A stretch of 64,000 nt of DNA from Arthrobacter sp. PsM3 (GTDB lineage: Bacteria > Actinomycetota > Actinomycetes > Actinomycetales > Micrococcaceae), in assembly GCF_030433895.1 (NCBI RefSeq), contig NZ_JARUXE010000017.1:1-64000 (forward strand). The letters are read 5' to 3'. Shown piece after piece: positions 36,789-47,883 of the stretch. Numbering within the stretch: the first letter of the stretch is position 1; every line of letters starts with the position of its first letter. The position numbers were made by a program, and so were the translations under genes. The notes beneath the pieces are model-generated. The model was not told the DNA's origin, ran no database searches, and saw nothing but the letters and a program-made list of their open reading frames with translations.

Positions 36789-38390
36789 TTGGACGCCTTG
36801 GAAATCGCACGCTGGCAATTCGGCATCACCACCGTCTACCACTTCATGATGGTGCCCCTCACGATCGGCCTGGGCCTGGTCGTCGCCGTCATCCAGACGA
36901 TGTGGCACCGCACCGGCAAACCGGAATACCTGCGGATGACCAAGTTCTGGGGCAAGCTCTTCCTGATCAACTTCATCATGGGCGTCGCCACGGGCATCGT
37001 GCAGGAGTTCCAGTTCGGCATGGCGTGGAGCGAGTACAGCCGCTTCGTGGGCGACGTCTTCGGGGCGCCGCTGGCGATGGAAGCGCTGCTGGCGTTCTTC
37101 GTCGAGTCGACGTTCCTGGGGCTGTGGATCTTCGGCTGGAAGCAGCTCAAACCCGCCGTGCACCTGGCCTGCCTCTGGATCGCCGTGATCGGGTCGGCCT
37201 TCTCCGCTTACTTCATCATCGTGGCGAACAGCTGGATGCAGCACCCGGTCGGCGTTGAGATGATCAACGGCCGTCCCGTGATGACAGACGCCTGGGCGGT
37301 CTTCACCAACAACACCGCCCTCGTTGCCGTCCCGCACACCCTCTTCGGTGCCCTCGCCGTGGCCGGCGCCTTCCTGCTCGGCATCGCCTGGTACCACCTG
37401 TGGCGCCGCCGCCACGACGGGATCGACACCATCGGCGCCGACGGCAAGGTCATTCCCGGCGAGGCCGCCATCCCCGGCCGCGACCGCACCGACCACGCCG
37501 TCTGGATCCGCTCCCTGCGCATCGGCGCCGTCGTCGCCATGATTTCCTTCGCCGGCACCGCCCTCACCGGCGACCTGCAGGGCAAACTCATGTTCGAACA
37601 GCAGCCCATGAAGATGGCTGCCGCCGAGGCGGCCTGCCACGACGGCACCGGCTTCTCCATCCTCAGCGTCGGCAACGTCGGTTCCAAGAACTGCGACGAC
37701 GTCGTCGCCGTCATCGAGGTGCCCGGGATCCTGTCCTTCCTCGCCAAGGGTGACTTCACCACCGAGGTCAGGGGCGTCAACAGCCTGCTGGACCAGTACA
37801 AGGCCGACTACGGCACCAACCTGCCGGATAACCCGATCTACGGGGACCGGGCCGGGCAGGAGATCCAGTACGTGCCGGTCATGGAGGTCACCTACTGGGG
37901 CTTCCGGATGATGATTGGCTTCGGCGGAGTGGCCGCCCTGGCCGCGCTCGCGGCCCTGTGGGTCACCCGCAAGGGAACCGTCCCGGCCTCTCGCGGCCTC
38001 ATGCGGCTGGCCGTTTTCGGGATCCTGGCGCCGTTCGGAGCTAACGCCGCCGGCTGGATCTTCACCGAGATGGGCCGGCAGCCGTTCGTCGTCGCCCCGA
38101 ACCCGGACCTCAGTGGGATCGACCAGGTCTTTATGTTCACGGCCGCAGCGGTTTCACCCGGCGTCTCGGCCGGCGAGCTGCTGACCTCCCTCGTGGTGCT
38201 GACCGCCGTGTACGCCGTGCTCCTGGTGGTCGAGGTCAAGCTGCTGGTCAAGTACATCCGCGGCGGGGTGGTTGCGGCCATGCCGGAACTCGCGCACGTC
38301 CCCGCCGACGAGAACGAGGACGCCACCCCCAGGGACGGTGGTCCCGGCAAGCCCGGGGGAACCGACGACGTCCTGGCCTTCGCCTACTAA
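36789..38390 (+). CDS. cydA: Cytochrome bd quinol oxidase subunit I
   Basis: 533 residues. Begins MDALEIARWQFGITTVYHFMMVPLTIGLG (His19 is the heme b595 ligand position), with the conserved FWGKLFLINFIMGVATGIVQEFQFGMAW and GWIFTEMGRQPF blocks. The last has PF where E. coli has PW. It carries the hemes of an oxygen reductase with high O2 affinity, in the membrane. The start is a TTG at 36789-36791 since homology begins there; AGGGA lies five bases upstream. Twin palindromes precede the gene. The operon continues with cydB (36-base gap) and cydDC. Confidence 0.95.
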   Translation: MDALEIARWQFGITTVYHFMMVPLTIGLGLVVAVIQTMWHRTGKPEYLRMTKFWGKLFLINFIMGVATGIVQEFQFGMAWSEYSRFVGDVFGAPLAMEALLAFFVESTFLGLWIFGWKQLKPAVHLACLWIAVIGSAFSAYFIIVANSWMQHPVGVEMINGRPVMTDAWAVFTNNTALVAVPHTLFGALAVAGAFLLGIAWYHLWRRRHDGIDTIGADGKVIPGEAAIPGRDRTDHAVWIRSLRIGAVVAMISFAGTALTGDLQGKLMFEQQPMKMAAAEAACHDGTGFSILSVGNVGSKNCDDVVAVIEVPGILSFLAKGDFTTEVRGVNSLLDQYKADYGTNLPDNPIYGDRAGQEIQYVPVMEVTYWGFRMMIGFGGVAALAALAALWVTRKGTVPASRGLMRLAVFGILAPFGANAAGWIFTEMGRQPFVVAPNPDLSGIDQVFMFTAAAVSPGVSAGELLTSLVVLTAVYAVLLVVEVKLLVKYIRGGVVAAMPELAHVPADENEDATPRDGGPGKPGGTDDVLAFAY

Positions 38391-38426
38391 GCCTTCGCAC
38401 CCCAAGAAACGCAGAGGATACTGAGC

Positions 38427-39476
<1,050 letters not shown>

Positions 39477-39482
39477 CAGCTG

Positions 39483-42400
39483 ATGAGACCGCAGTTCCCC
39501 GCGGGGGCCGCCAACCGTGCCGCCCTCTACCTGCTGGGCCTGCTCGCGGCCCTGAAGGCCCTGTCCCTGGTGCTGATCGGACAGGCCGTCGCATCCATGC
39601 TGGCCGGGCTGATGGCCGGTGATCCCGCCTGGGGCGGGCAGCTGTACTGGGGAGTCGCGGGGGTGGTGCTTCGGTCCCTGACTGTCTGGGCCCAGGCCGT
39701 CGCTTCGCGCCGGGCGGCGTTGGGCGTGAAGGAGGAACTGCGCTCGCAGCTGCTCGAGCATGCCCTGCGCAACGGCACCCGGCCGTCAGGCCCGTCCGAC
39801 GGCGGACTCGCCGTACTCGCGACCCGCGGGCTGGACGCCCTGGACAGCTACTACACCCAGTTCCTGCCCGCCCTGGTGAACTGCGCGGCGATCCCGCTGC
39901 TGCTGGGTGCGCGCATCCTCTACGCCGACTGGATCAGCGCCGTGGTGATCGTGCTGACCGTGCCGCTGGTCCCGCTCTTTATGATCCTGATCGGCCGCTA
40001 CACCGACGACCGCGTCCGGGAAGCCCAGTCGGCCCTGGCCCGGCTGTCCGGCCACATGCTGGAGCTCGCCAAGGGCCTGCCCGTCCTCGTGGGGCTTGGC
40101 CGCGCCACCGCCCAGCGCAAGGCCCTCGAGAACCTCTCCGAGGACTACCGCCACCGGACCATGGGAACCCTGCGGACCGCCTTCCTCTCCGCCCTCGCGC
40201 TGGAACTCATCGCCACCATCTCCGTTGCCGTCGTCGCAGTTTTCATCGGCGTCCGGCTGGTCCACGGCGACATGGCGCTGGAAGCCGGGCTGCTGGCCCT
40301 GATCCTCGCCCCCGACTGCTACCTCCCGCTCCGGGAACTGGGCACCGCCCACCACGCCAGCGACGAAGGCCGCGCCGCGCTCGCAGAAACCACCGCCATC
40401 CTCGAGGCACCCGAGCCCACTCCGCTGCGGCCCGCTGCTCCAGCCGCGGCTGATCCCACCGCTGCTGCCGCGGGGACTGCCTCCGGAGCCCCACGGCCGC
40501 CGGCCCTGACCGTTGCCGGCCTGACCGTCCGCTACGGCGGCAGGACCGGCGCCGCCGTCGGGCCGCTCAGCTTCACCGCCGCCCCGGGCCGGATCACCGC
40601 CCTCGACGGCCCCAGCGGAGCGGGCAAGAGCACCGTCCTCGGCGTGCTGGCCGGCACCATCGGGACCGGCGGCGGCACGGACCGGCACACCACGGTCACC
40701 GGACGGCTCGAAGGATTCACGACGGCGGACGTCGCCTGGGTGCCGCAGCATCCCGTGATGGTCGCCCCGACCGTGCTGGAGGAAGTCAGGCTGTATCTGG
40801 GAGCGGCCGCGGGGCCGTCCGCCGACGGCCGGGCAGCGCGCGACGCCGCCGACGCCGCCGACGACCCCGCCCTGCGCTGCCTGACGGCCTGTGCCGCCGG
40901 GCACCTTGCCGCTAAGCACCCCGCTGAACTCAGCCCGGGGGAGCTGCGCCGCGTCGCACTGGCCCGCGGCCTGGCCAGGATCGAGTCCGGAGCGACTGTG
41001 CTGCTGCTCGACGAACCCACCGCCCACCTGGACCGGGAATCCGCCACCGCGGTCAGCGGCGCCATCGCCGGGCTGCGCGGCAAGGTCACCGTCCTGCTGG
41101 TGGCCCACGACCGGCAGACCCGGGAACTCGCCGACGACCTGGTAGCAGTGACAGGGGCAGTGACAGTGTCGGCGGCAGGGGCAGCCGGCTCCGGGGCCGG
41201 GTCCGCTACGCAAGCCGCTTCTGCCGGCGGGACAGTCGAGGCGTCCGTGCGAGAAACCGCGCCGCCATCACTGTCGTCCGGCCGCTCTGGCGCCGTATCC
41301 GCGGCCCGCCGGTCCGGGCTGGGATCCTCCGATCCACAGTCCGCCGGGCCAACCGGACTCCGGCCAACCGATCTCCAGCCGGCCGGCGGGATGGAATCCG
41401 GTGAGCCGCCAGCCTGGGCGGACGGAAGCGCGGCCCGCGGGTCAACGGCCGCCCGGCTCCGCCGGCTGCTCGCCCCGGTCGGAGTCAAATTCGCCGCGGC
41501 CGGCGTCGTCGGCACCCTGGCGGCCCTCTTCGCCGTCGCCCTTGCCGGGCTCTCCGGCTGGCTGATTATCCGAGCCAGCGAGCAGCCGCCCATCCTTTAC
41601 CTGCTCACCGCGATCGTGGGGGTGCGCTTCTTCGGCATCGGCCGTGCCGCGCTGCGCTACCTTGAACGGCTCCTGCTGCACGACGCTGTCTTCGCCGCCC
41701 TGACCCGGCTCCGGGGCCAGCTCTGGGAATCGCTGAGCCGGCGCGCCCTCTCGCTGCGCCGGCTGCTGCAGGGCGGCAACGTCCTGGGCACCGTGGTGGA
41801 CGACGTCGACACGGTCCGGGAGCTCCTGCCCCGGGTGGTCCTGCCGCCGCTGACCGCCGTGGCCGTCGCCGCCGCCGCAGTTATCAGCACCGCCCTGCTG
41901 CTGCCGGCCGCGCTGCCCGCCGTGATAGCCGCAGCCCTGCTGAGCCTCGTGGCGGCACCCGCACTTGCGCTGGCAGCGGACCGGATGTCCGCGGGCACCG
42001 AACAGCGGCTTCGCTCCGGTGTCCTCCGCCAGGTGGCTGCGGCCCTCGACGCCCGCGCCGAACTCCACGCCAACAATGTCTCCGCGCCGGTACTCGCCGC
42101 CATCACACGCGCCGACCGCTCCGCGACCGCCGCCTCCCAGCACTCGGCATGGGCCGAAGGACTCGGCCAGGGGCTCACGGTACTCGCCTGCGGGACAGCC
42201 GCCCTGGCCAGCGCCGTGCTGGCCGCTCCGCTGGCCCTCAGCGAAGCCGTCGAGCCCTCAACCCTCGCCGTCGTTGTGCTGCTGCAGCTCGCCCTCGTGG
42301 AGCCGTACGCGGCCATCACGACGGCGGTCCGGCAATACCCGGCGCTGCGGGCGGTGCTGCGGCGCATCGGCGAAGCCGGGGTGCTCGACAAGGACGACGA

Positions 42401-43124
42401 CGCCCGGGACTCCGGCGGCCTTGCCCCGGTGCCAGGAAGGCCCGGCGGTCAGCCCGGGATCGAACTCCGGGACCTTGCGGCAGCGTGGCCCGGCGGCCCG
42501 CGGGTCTTCACCGGACTCACCGCCGCCGCGGAACCCGGGCGCTGGCTCTCCGTCACCGGGACCTCGGGCTCCGGCAAGTCAACCCTGCTCGCCGTCGTCC
42601 TCGGCTTCCTCCCCGCGGCAAGCGGTCAAATCCTGATGAGCGGGCGCGCAGCCTGGTGCCCGCAGGAGGCGCACCTCTTCGACTCGACCATCCGCGGCAA
42701 CCTACTGCTGGGGCTTCCCGAAGGCCAGCGCGGGGGACTGGCGGAGCCGCGGCTGCAGGACGCGCTGGCCGCGGTCGGCCTTGGGCCGCTGATCGGACGG
42801 CTGGAGCAGGGCCTGGACACCCGGATTGGACCCGGCGGGGCATTCCTCAGCGGCGGCGAGCGGCAGCGCCTCGCCGTCGCCCGCACGCTCCTGACCGGCG
42901 CGGACGTGATCCTGCTGGATGAACCCACGGCCCACCTGGATGCGGAGTCCGGCCGGGCGATGCTGGCCGAGCTGCGGCACGGACTGCGGGACCGCACCGT
43001 CGTGCTCGTCACGCACAACCCGGAGGACATCGCCGCGGATGACAGCCGCCTGGACCTTGACCGGGCTGCGGCCACGCACACACCGCTTCCGCAGGAGGCA
43101 ACGGCGCTGCTGGCGCGGGGGTAA
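39483..43124 (+). CDS. cydDC: Fused CydDC thiol/heme ABC transporter
   Basis: 1213 residues, a head-to-tail fusion of CydD (about 1-560) and CydC (about 650-1213), each with six membrane helices and an ABC ATPase. Walker A sites are DGPSGAGKST (about 375) and TGTSGSGKST (about 1028). Signatures are LSPGELRRVALARGL, with a P in place of the usual G, and the canonical LSGGERQRLAVARTL. Walker B is LLLDEPTAHLD and ILLDEPTAHLD. A disordered linker joins the halves. The complex is needed for assembly of cytochrome bd; E. coli CydDC has been linked to thiol export and heme binding. The fusion is common in actinobacteria. Confidence 0.93.
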   Translation: MRPQFPAGAANRAALYLLGLLAALKALSLVLIGQAVASMLAGLMAGDPAWGGQLYWGVAGVVLRSLTVWAQAVASRRAALGVKEELRSQLLEHALRNGTRPSGPSDGGLAVLATRGLDALDSYYTQFLPALVNCAAIPLLLGARILYADWISAVVIVLTVPLVPLFMILIGRYTDDRVREAQSALARLSGHMLELAKGLPVLVGLGRATAQRKALENLSEDYRHRTMGTLRTAFLSALALELIATISVAVVAVFIGVRLVHGDMALEAGLLALILAPDCYLPLRELGTAHHASDEGRAALAETTAILEAPEPTPLRPAAPAAADPTAAAAGTASGAPRPPALTVAGLTVRYGGRTGAAVGPLSFTAAPGRITALDGPSGAGKSTVLGVLAGTIGTGGGTDRHTTVTGRLEGFTTADVAWVPQHPVMVAPTVLEEVRLYLGAAAGPSADGRAARDAADAADDPALRCLTACAAGHLAAKHPAELSPGELRRVALARGLARIESGATVLLLDEPTAHLDRESATAVSGAIAGLRGKVTVLLVAHDRQTRELADDLVAVTGAVTVSAAGAAGSGAGSATQAASAGGTVEASVRETAPPSLSSGRSGAVSAARRSGLGSSDPQSAGPTGLRPTDLQPAGGMESGEPPAWADGSAARGSTAARLRRLLAPVGVKFAAAGVVGTLAALFAVALAGLSGWLIIRASEQPPILYLLTAIVGVRFFGIGRAALRYLERLLLHDAVFAALTRLRGQLWESLSRRALSLRRLLQGGNVLGTVVDDVDTVRELLPRVVLPPLTAVAVAAAAVISTALLLPAALPAVIAAALLSLVAAPALALAADRMSAGTEQRLRSGVLRQVAAALDARAELHANNVSAPVLAAITRADRSATAASQHSAWAEGLGQGLTVLACGTAALASAVLAAPLALSEAVEPSTLAVVVLLQLALVEPYAAITTAVRQYPALRAVLRRIGEAGVLDKDDDARDSGGLAPVPGRPGGQPGIELRDLAAAWPGGPRVFTGLTAAAEPGRWLSVTGTSGSGKSTLLAVVLGFLPAASGQILMSGRAAWCPQEAHLFDSTIRGNLLLGLPEGQRGGLAEPRLQDALAAVGLGPLIGRLEQGLDTRIGPGGAFLSGGERQRLAVARTLLTGADVILLDEPTAHLDAESGRAMLAELRHGLRDRTVVLVTHNPEDIAADDSRLDLDRAAATHTPLPQEATALLARG

Positions 43125-43133
43125 GCCCGACGT

Positions 43134-43139
43134 TAGCCT
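43134..43139 (+). promoter_or_regulatory. -10 element of the double-GNAT gene, leaderless type
   Basis: TAGCCT ends six bases before ATG 43146; no ribosome site lies between. Confidence 0.55.
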
Positions 43140-43145
43140 GTTGCC

Positions 43146-44135
43146 ATGAACGGACACCCCGACGCCCTGGCCAGCCTGGACCCCCGCCTGTCGTGGCGGG
43201 CCGCCGGGAGCGCGGACCTGGACGGCTGGGCGGCGCTGATCGCCCGGACCGCCGCCCTCGAACGGCCCGTCTGGTTCGAGCGACGCGCCGATCTGGAACA
43301 GGTCCTCGAATCGCAGAAGAACCCGGCCGCCGCGAACACCATCCTCGGCTTCGACGCCCGGGGTGTGGCCCGGGCCTATGGCCGGATCACCAAGAACCCG
43401 GACGGGGAGAAGGCAGTCGGATTCGGCTGCGTCGACCCCGCGTGGCAGGGGACCGGGATCGGCACCGGGGTGCTGGGCTGGATGGAGGGAAGGACCCGGC
43501 AGCGTTTTGCCGAGGACGCGACGCAGGGCGCCGTGCCGAGACTGCGGCTCCATATGGAACAGGAGCACACGCACCAGGCCGCCCTGTTCGAGGGCGCCGG
43601 CTTCCGGATTGTCCGCTACTACAACGAGATGCAACGGCCGCTCAAGGACGGCCTCCCCGCCGTGGTGCTCGACGACGGGCTGGAACTTGTGGGCTTCGAA
43701 CCCGGGCTGCACGAGCCGGTGCGGCTGGCGCACAACGAGGCCTTCCGGGACCACTGGGGCAGCGAGCCGCGGGACGAGGAGTCCTGGGGCTTCTTGGTGA
43801 ATGATCCGCTCGCCCGGCCGGACCTGAGCGCCGTCGTCCTGGACCGGGCCAGCAAGGTTGCCGGCTACCAGCTCGCCAGCCACGACGCCGTCAGCGCGGA
43901 GTCGCGGGGCTACAAAGAGGGCTACACGGACCTGCTGGGCGTGCGGCGGGAGTTCCGCGGCCGCGGGGTGGCGCAGGCGCTGCTGGCCGATGCGATGCGG
44001 CGCTTCGCCGCGGCCGGGATGGATAAGGCCTCGCTCGACGTCGACTCGGAGAACCCCACCGGGGCCCTGGCCCTCTACGCCAAGATGGGCTACGCCGCCG
44101 TCAGCACCAGCATGGCCTGGGACAAGGAACTGTAG
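43146..44135 (+). CDS. Double-domain GNAT acetyltransferase
   Basis: 329 residues with two GNAT folds. The N-terminal half has WQGTGIGTGVLGWMEGRTRQRF and the C-terminal half has FRGRGVAQALLADAMRRFAAAGM followed by NPTGALALYAKMGY, the acetyl-CoA loop. The build resembles mycothiol synthase and related tandem GNATs, but it lacks clear MshD identity, so the acceptor is unknown. Cytoplasmic. It begins 21 bases after cydDC, but a TAnnnT element six bases before its ATG suggests its own leaderless promoter. Confidence 0.87.
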   Translation: MNGHPDALASLDPRLSWRAAGSADLDGWAALIARTAALERPVWFERRADLEQVLESQKNPAAANTILGFDARGVARAYGRITKNPDGEKAVGFGCVDPAWQGTGIGTGVLGWMEGRTRQRFAEDATQGAVPRLRLHMEQEHTHQAALFEGAGFRIVRYYNEMQRPLKDGLPAVVLDDGLELVGFEPGLHEPVRLAHNEAFRDHWGSEPRDEESWGFLVNDPLARPDLSAVVLDRASKVAGYQLASHDAVSAESRGYKEGYTDLLGVRREFRGRGVAQALLADAMRRFAAAGMDKASLDVDSENPTGALALYAKMGYAAVSTSMAWDKEL

Positions 44136-44180
44136 CGGGCCAGCCGCCCGCCGGCCTTCCGCACGTTGCCCGTCCCCGTG

Positions 44181-44699
44181 CTAGCCATCCACATCGTGGA
44201 GGTGATGGACGATGTCGTGCAGGAAGTACTGCGCGAACGTCAGCACGGTGAACTCCGAACCGTTGCTGCGGGTGCCCTTGCGGCTCCACTGCTCCTCCGT
44301 GACCCGCGCGAAGGCGGCGGCGATCTGCCCGCCCTCGGCTGTGAGTTCCGCGCTGACCTCGGCCGGGTCGGCGTTGGCGTAGTCCTTCTCGACCGCGGTG
44401 AGGTCCTGGTCCCAGTCCGCGAACCGGGCGTCGTCCTCGCTCAGCATGAGGCCCAACCGGTGATCGAACAGGGTGAAGACGTCCCGGACGTGGCAGGCAT
44501 ACTCCAGCACCGACCAGGTGTTCGAATCCGCGCGTTCCGTGGCGTCGGGACGCCGCAACGCCACCCGCCAGCGCGGGAGCATACTTTCCACCATCCCCGC
44601 CGCCGTCGCTGGCGTCGCCGCCGACGCATCGAATCCGCACTCGGGGCAGGGCCGCTGCAGGACCCAGGTCCAATCCTTGATATCAGGGATGATAGGCAT
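44181..44699 (-). CDS. DinB family protein
   Basis: 172 residues with a four-helix bundle of DinB type: metal-ligand-like histidines in WSVLEYACHVRDVF, FDHRLG and the C-terminal YFLHDIVHHLHDVDG. A DIKDWTWVLQRPCPECGFDAS start with CPEC is typical of an actinobacterial subgroup. Possibly a thiol-dependent transferase; activity unproven. TAGAAT lies six bases before the ATG. Confidence 0.87.
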   Translation of the reverse strand: MPIIPDIKDWTWVLQRPCPECGFDASAATPATAAGMVESMLPRWRVALRRPDATERADSNTWSVLEYACHVRDVFTLFDHRLGLMLSEDDARFADWDQDLTAVEKDYANADPAEVSAELTAEGGQIAAAFARVTEEQWSRKGTRSNGSEFTVLTFAQYFLHDIVHHLHDVDG

Positions 44700-44705
44700 G
44701 CGAGC

Positions 44706-44711
44706 ATTCTA
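44706..44711 (-). promoter_or_regulatory. -10 element of the DinB gene, leaderless type
   Basis: TAGAAT on the minus strand, then GCTCGC, then the ATG (six-base spacer). TTGCCG sits 16 bases further upstream as a weak -35. Confidence 0.6.
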
Positions 44712-44955
44712 AACGCATTTTCGCGCCCGGCAATTGAAAGACGGGCGGGCTCCGCGGGTAGCCGGTGTCAGCGGATACGCAGCACCTTCTCCTGTGCCTG
44801 AGCCGCCGGTGGAGACAAGCAACATCGCCCTGTCCCTTTAGGTCCGCCGGTGCACCTAAGGGCGTAGGGCGATCTCGCCGTCGACGTTCCCCCGGTCCCG
44901 ACGTCGTTGCCCGCTTTAGGTCTGTACTCGCACCTGCAGTCGTAGGTCCAGGGTC

Positions 44956-45181
44956 GGCCATTCGGCACAAATGGCCGCCACGAGGGGCCTTTTAGCGGCC
45001 ACTTGTGGCAAATGGGTGGCAGGTGGAACGCCTTAGCGGCCACTTGTGGCAAATTGTCGAGGTGAGCGTGGAGCCCTTTCGTGGCCATTCGCCACAAATG
45101 GCCGCCACGAGGGGCCCTTTAGCGGCCACTTGTGGCAAATGGGTGGCAGGTGGAGTTCCCTTAGCGGCCACTTGTGGCAAG
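44956..45181. repeat. Cluster of palindromic repeats, partly duplicated
   Basis: A segment of about 96 bases occurs twice (44956-45054 and 45083-45181, offset 127-128). It contains six copies of GCCACAARTGGCCGC in both orientations, four of them inside TTAGCGGCCACTTGTGGCAA (44992, 45033, 45119, 45161). The core GCCAC-TT-GTGGC is a palindrome. Confidence 0.85.
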
Positions 45182-45272
45182 TGGGTGGCGGCCGGCGGCC
45201 TGGACCGTGTCCCGCGCCCCGGACAGGCCGCCGGACAGGCCGACGGGAGGCCGCCAGAGTTCCGGCGGGAGC

Positions 45273-47816
45273 CTAGTCCGTGGCCGCACCCGGCGTCGGC
45301 GCATCTTCTGGCGCGGTCTGCCAGGACATGCTCGGGCCGATCGCGTCGATGGCCTGGGAGAGCGGAATGCCGGAGCCGTCGCGGCGGCCGTGTTCCCCGG
45401 GCAGGGAGCGGGCAACCCCGGCCTGGGAGGATGCCTTCGCGGGGCCGTGACCGGCCCACGCGAGCAGCAGCGTGTCCTCGCCCTTGAGGAAGCGGTGCGC
45501 CCGGACCCCGGCGGTGGCGCGGCCCTTGGCCGGGTATTCGGAGAGTGCTGTGACTTTGGCGGCCCCCGGAGCGGTGCCCGGGAGCGCCCCTTCCGTGCCG
45601 GCGATGGTCACCACGACGGCGTCGCGGTCCGACCGGCTGGCCGCGCCGAAGAACATCACCTCGTCCCCGGCGGCCAGCTTGATGCCGGCCATGCCGCCGG
45701 CGGTCCGGCCCTGCGGGCGGACGGCGGAGGCGGGGAAGCGCAGGAGCTGGGACTGCCGTGTCACGAAGACGAGGTCGACGTCGTCGGAACCCGCGGGGGC
45801 CACCCCGACGACGGTGTCCTTGTCCTTGAGCACGATGACTTCCCAGTCCTCGCGGTTCAACGGATAGTCGGGCTGGACCCGCTTGACCACGCCCTGGGCC
45901 GTGCCGATCGCAAGCACGTCATCCAGCGGCGCGAAGGCAACCAGCGATTCGCCCTTGAGCAGTGTGATGAAGTCCTTGGCCGGCACTCCGCCGGCCATGT
46001 TCGGTGTGCCGGACGTCGGCGGCAGCACGGGCATGTCCATCACCTGGAGCCGGAGCATGCGGCCTTGCGACGTCACGGCGGCAATCTCGCCGCGCGCTGA
46101 CGTCTTCACCACCGAGGTGAACACGTCGTGCCGGGTCCGGGGGCCGGCCTCGGCAAGGCTGTCCTGGTTGCTGGTGCGGGCGATCTGTCCGGAGGCGGTC
46201 AGGATGGCCCAGCAGGGGTCATCCGCGATCTCCAGGGCCAGCGGGGCGGCCTTGCCTTTGGCTCCCGGCGCGGCGGCCAGGGCGGCGGCGACGGTGGGGG
46301 AGACGGCCTCGGACTCCAGCAGCACCGTGCGGCGCGGGGTGCCGTACTTCTCGGCGATCTCGGCCAGCTCGGTGGACACCAGGCCGCGGAGCCGCTCGCT
46401 GGAGCCGAGGACGGCCTCGAGCTCGGCAATCTCGCGGCGCAGTTCGTCCTGTTCCTTCTCCAGTTCGATCCGGGAGTACTTGGTCAGCTGCCGGAGCCGG
46501 AGTTCCAGAATGTAATTGGCCTGGATCTCGGTGAGGTCGTAGATGGACATCAGCCGGGTCCGGGCCGCGGCCACCTCGTCCGAGGAACGGATGATCTGGA
46601 TGACCTCGTCGATGTCCACGATCGCGATCAACAGGCCCTCGACCAGGTGCAGCCGGTCCTTCTTCTTCCCGAGCCGGAAGGCGGTGCGCCGGCGCACCAC
46701 GTTGATGCGGTGTTCGACATAGACGGTGAGCAGCTGCAGCAGCCCGAGGGTCTGCGGCTGCCCGTCGACGAGCGTGACGTTGTTGATGCCGAAGGAATCC
46801 TCCATCGGCGAGTAGCGGTACAGCTGCTGCAGCACCGCGTTGGGGTTGAAGCCGTTCTTCAGCTCGATGACGAGGCGCAGGCCGTGCTTGCGGTCCGTGA
46901 GGTCCACGATGTCGCTGATGCCGGCCAGCTTCTTGCCGTTGACGGCGTCCTTGATCTTCTCGATCACCTTTTCCGGCCCCACCATGTACGGCAGTTCCGT
47001 GACCACCAGTCCGGTGCGGCGGGCCGAAAGCTGCTCGATCTCCACCTTGGCCCGGGTCTTGAAGGAACCGCGTCCGGTGGCATAGGCGTCCCGGATGCCG
47101 TCCAGGCCCACGATCCGTCCGCCGGTGGGCAGGTCCGGGCCGGGGACGAACCTCATGATGTCCTCGAGCGTGGCGTCCGGGTGCTCGATCAGGTGCCTCG
47201 CCGCGGCGATCACTTCCACCAGGTTGTGCGGTGCCATGTTCGTGGCCATGCCGACCGCGATGCCGGTGGCGCCGTTGACCAACAGGTTCGGGAACGCCGC
47301 AGGCAGCACGTCCGGCTGGGTCAGCTGGTTGTCGTAGTTGGGGACGAAGTCGACGACGTCCTCGTCGAGGTGGTCCGTCAGGGTCAGCGCCGCGGCGGCC
47401 AGGCGCGCCTCGGTGTACCGCGGGGCGGCGGGGCCGTCGTCGAGCGAGCCGAAGTTGCCGTGGCCGTCGATGAGCGGCAGCCGCAGCGAGAAGTCCTGCG
47501 CCATGCGCACCATCGCGTCATAGATCGCGGTGTCGCCGTGCGGGTGCAGCTTGCCCATGACCTCGCCCACCACGCGGGCACTCTTGACGTGGCCGCGGTC
47601 CGGGCGGAGGCCCATTTCGCTCATCATGTACAGGATGCGCCGCTGCACCGGTTTAAGGCCGTCCCGGGCATCCGGAAGCGCCCGCGAGTAGATCACCGAA
47701 TAGGCGTACTCGAGGAACGATCCTTCCATCTCCGAGGTGACGTCGATGTCGACGATATTTTCGACGAAGTCCTGGCTGGATTCCCCTGCCGGGGACGGGC
47801 TTTGGCGACGTGCCAT
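45273..47816 (-). CDS. parC: Type IIA DNA topoisomerase subunit A (ParC/GyrA-like)
   Basis: 847 residues. The breakage-reunion domain has [17 protein letters not shown] (quinolone-determining positions Thr96 and Asp100) and the DNA-attached tyrosine Y134 in [11 protein letters not shown] coiled-coil tower region and a C-terminal beta-pinwheel (about 510-815) follow, ending in a tail of about 30 residues. The GyrA-box (QRRGGKG) is not seen in the pinwheel, which favours topoisomerase IV over gyrase. The partner ATPase subunit is at 19892-22000. ATG start with AGAAGGA about 12-13 bases upstream. Confidence 0.92.
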   Translation of the reverse strand: MARRQSPSPAGESSQDFVENIVDIDVTSEMEGSFLEYAYSVIYSRALPDARDGLKPVQRRILYMMSEMGLRPDRGHVKSARVVGEVMGKLHPHGDTAIYDAMVRMAQDFSLRLPLIDGHGNFGSLDDGPAAPRYTEARLAAAALTLTDHLDEDVVDFVPNYDNQLTQPDVLPAAFPNLLVNGATGIAVGMATNMAPHNLVEVIAAARHLIEHPDATLEDIMRFVPGPDLPTGGRIVGLDGIRDAYATGRGSFKTRAKVEIEQLSARRTGLVVTELPYMVGPEKVIEKIKDAVNGKKLAGISDIVDLTDRKHGLRLVIELKNGFNPNAVLQQLYRYSPMEDSFGINNVTLVDGQPQTLGLLQLLTVYVEHRINVVRRRTAFRLGKKKDRLHLVEGLLIAIVDIDEVIQIIRSSDEVAAARTRLMSIYDLTEIQANYILELRLRQLTKYSRIELEKEQDELRREIAELEAVLGSSERLRGLVSTELAEIAEKYGTPRRTVLLESEAVSPTVAAALAAAPGAKGKAAPLALEIADDPCWAILTASGQIARTSNQDSLAEAGPRTRHDVFTSVVKTSARGEIAAVTSQGRMLRLQVMDMPVLPPTSGTPNMAGGVPAKDFITLLKGESLVAFAPLDDVLAIGTAQGVVKRVQPDYPLNREDWEVIVLKDKDTVVGVAPAGSDDVDLVFVTRQSQLLRFPASAVRPQGRTAGGMAGIKLAAGDEVMFFGAASRSDRDAVVVTIAGTEGALPGTAPGAAKVTALSEYPAKGRATAGVRAHRFLKGEDTLLLAWAGHGPAKASSQAGVARSLPGEHGRRDGSGIPLSQAIDAIGPSMSWQTAPEDAPTPGAATD

Positions 47817-47871
47817 GAGGCTGGTGGGTCCTTCTGAGCGGTGCAGAACGAAAGCTGCGTAAGTTTATGAC

Positions 47872-47877
47872 TAGGCT
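47872..47877 (+). promoter_or_regulatory. -10 element of the GNAT/acyl-CoA ligase gene, leaderless type
   Basis: TAGGCT ends six bases before ATG 47884; the next bases AAGCCT contain no ribosome site. Confidence 0.55.
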
Positions 47878-47883
47878 AAGCCT

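Larger units (their letters stand above)
44700..45272. other. Non-coding interval with repeats
   Basis: 573 bases without a credible gene between two minus-strand genes. It holds a dyad CCTTTAGGT/ACCTAAGG at about 44839-44868 and the repeat block 44956-45181. Confidence 0.7.

Noticed and set aside
44956..45181. Repeat block near 45 kb as a CRISPR array or replication origin
   Set aside because: No equal-length unique spacers; no DnaA-box cluster, AT-rich unwinding stretch, dnaA or dnaN nearby.
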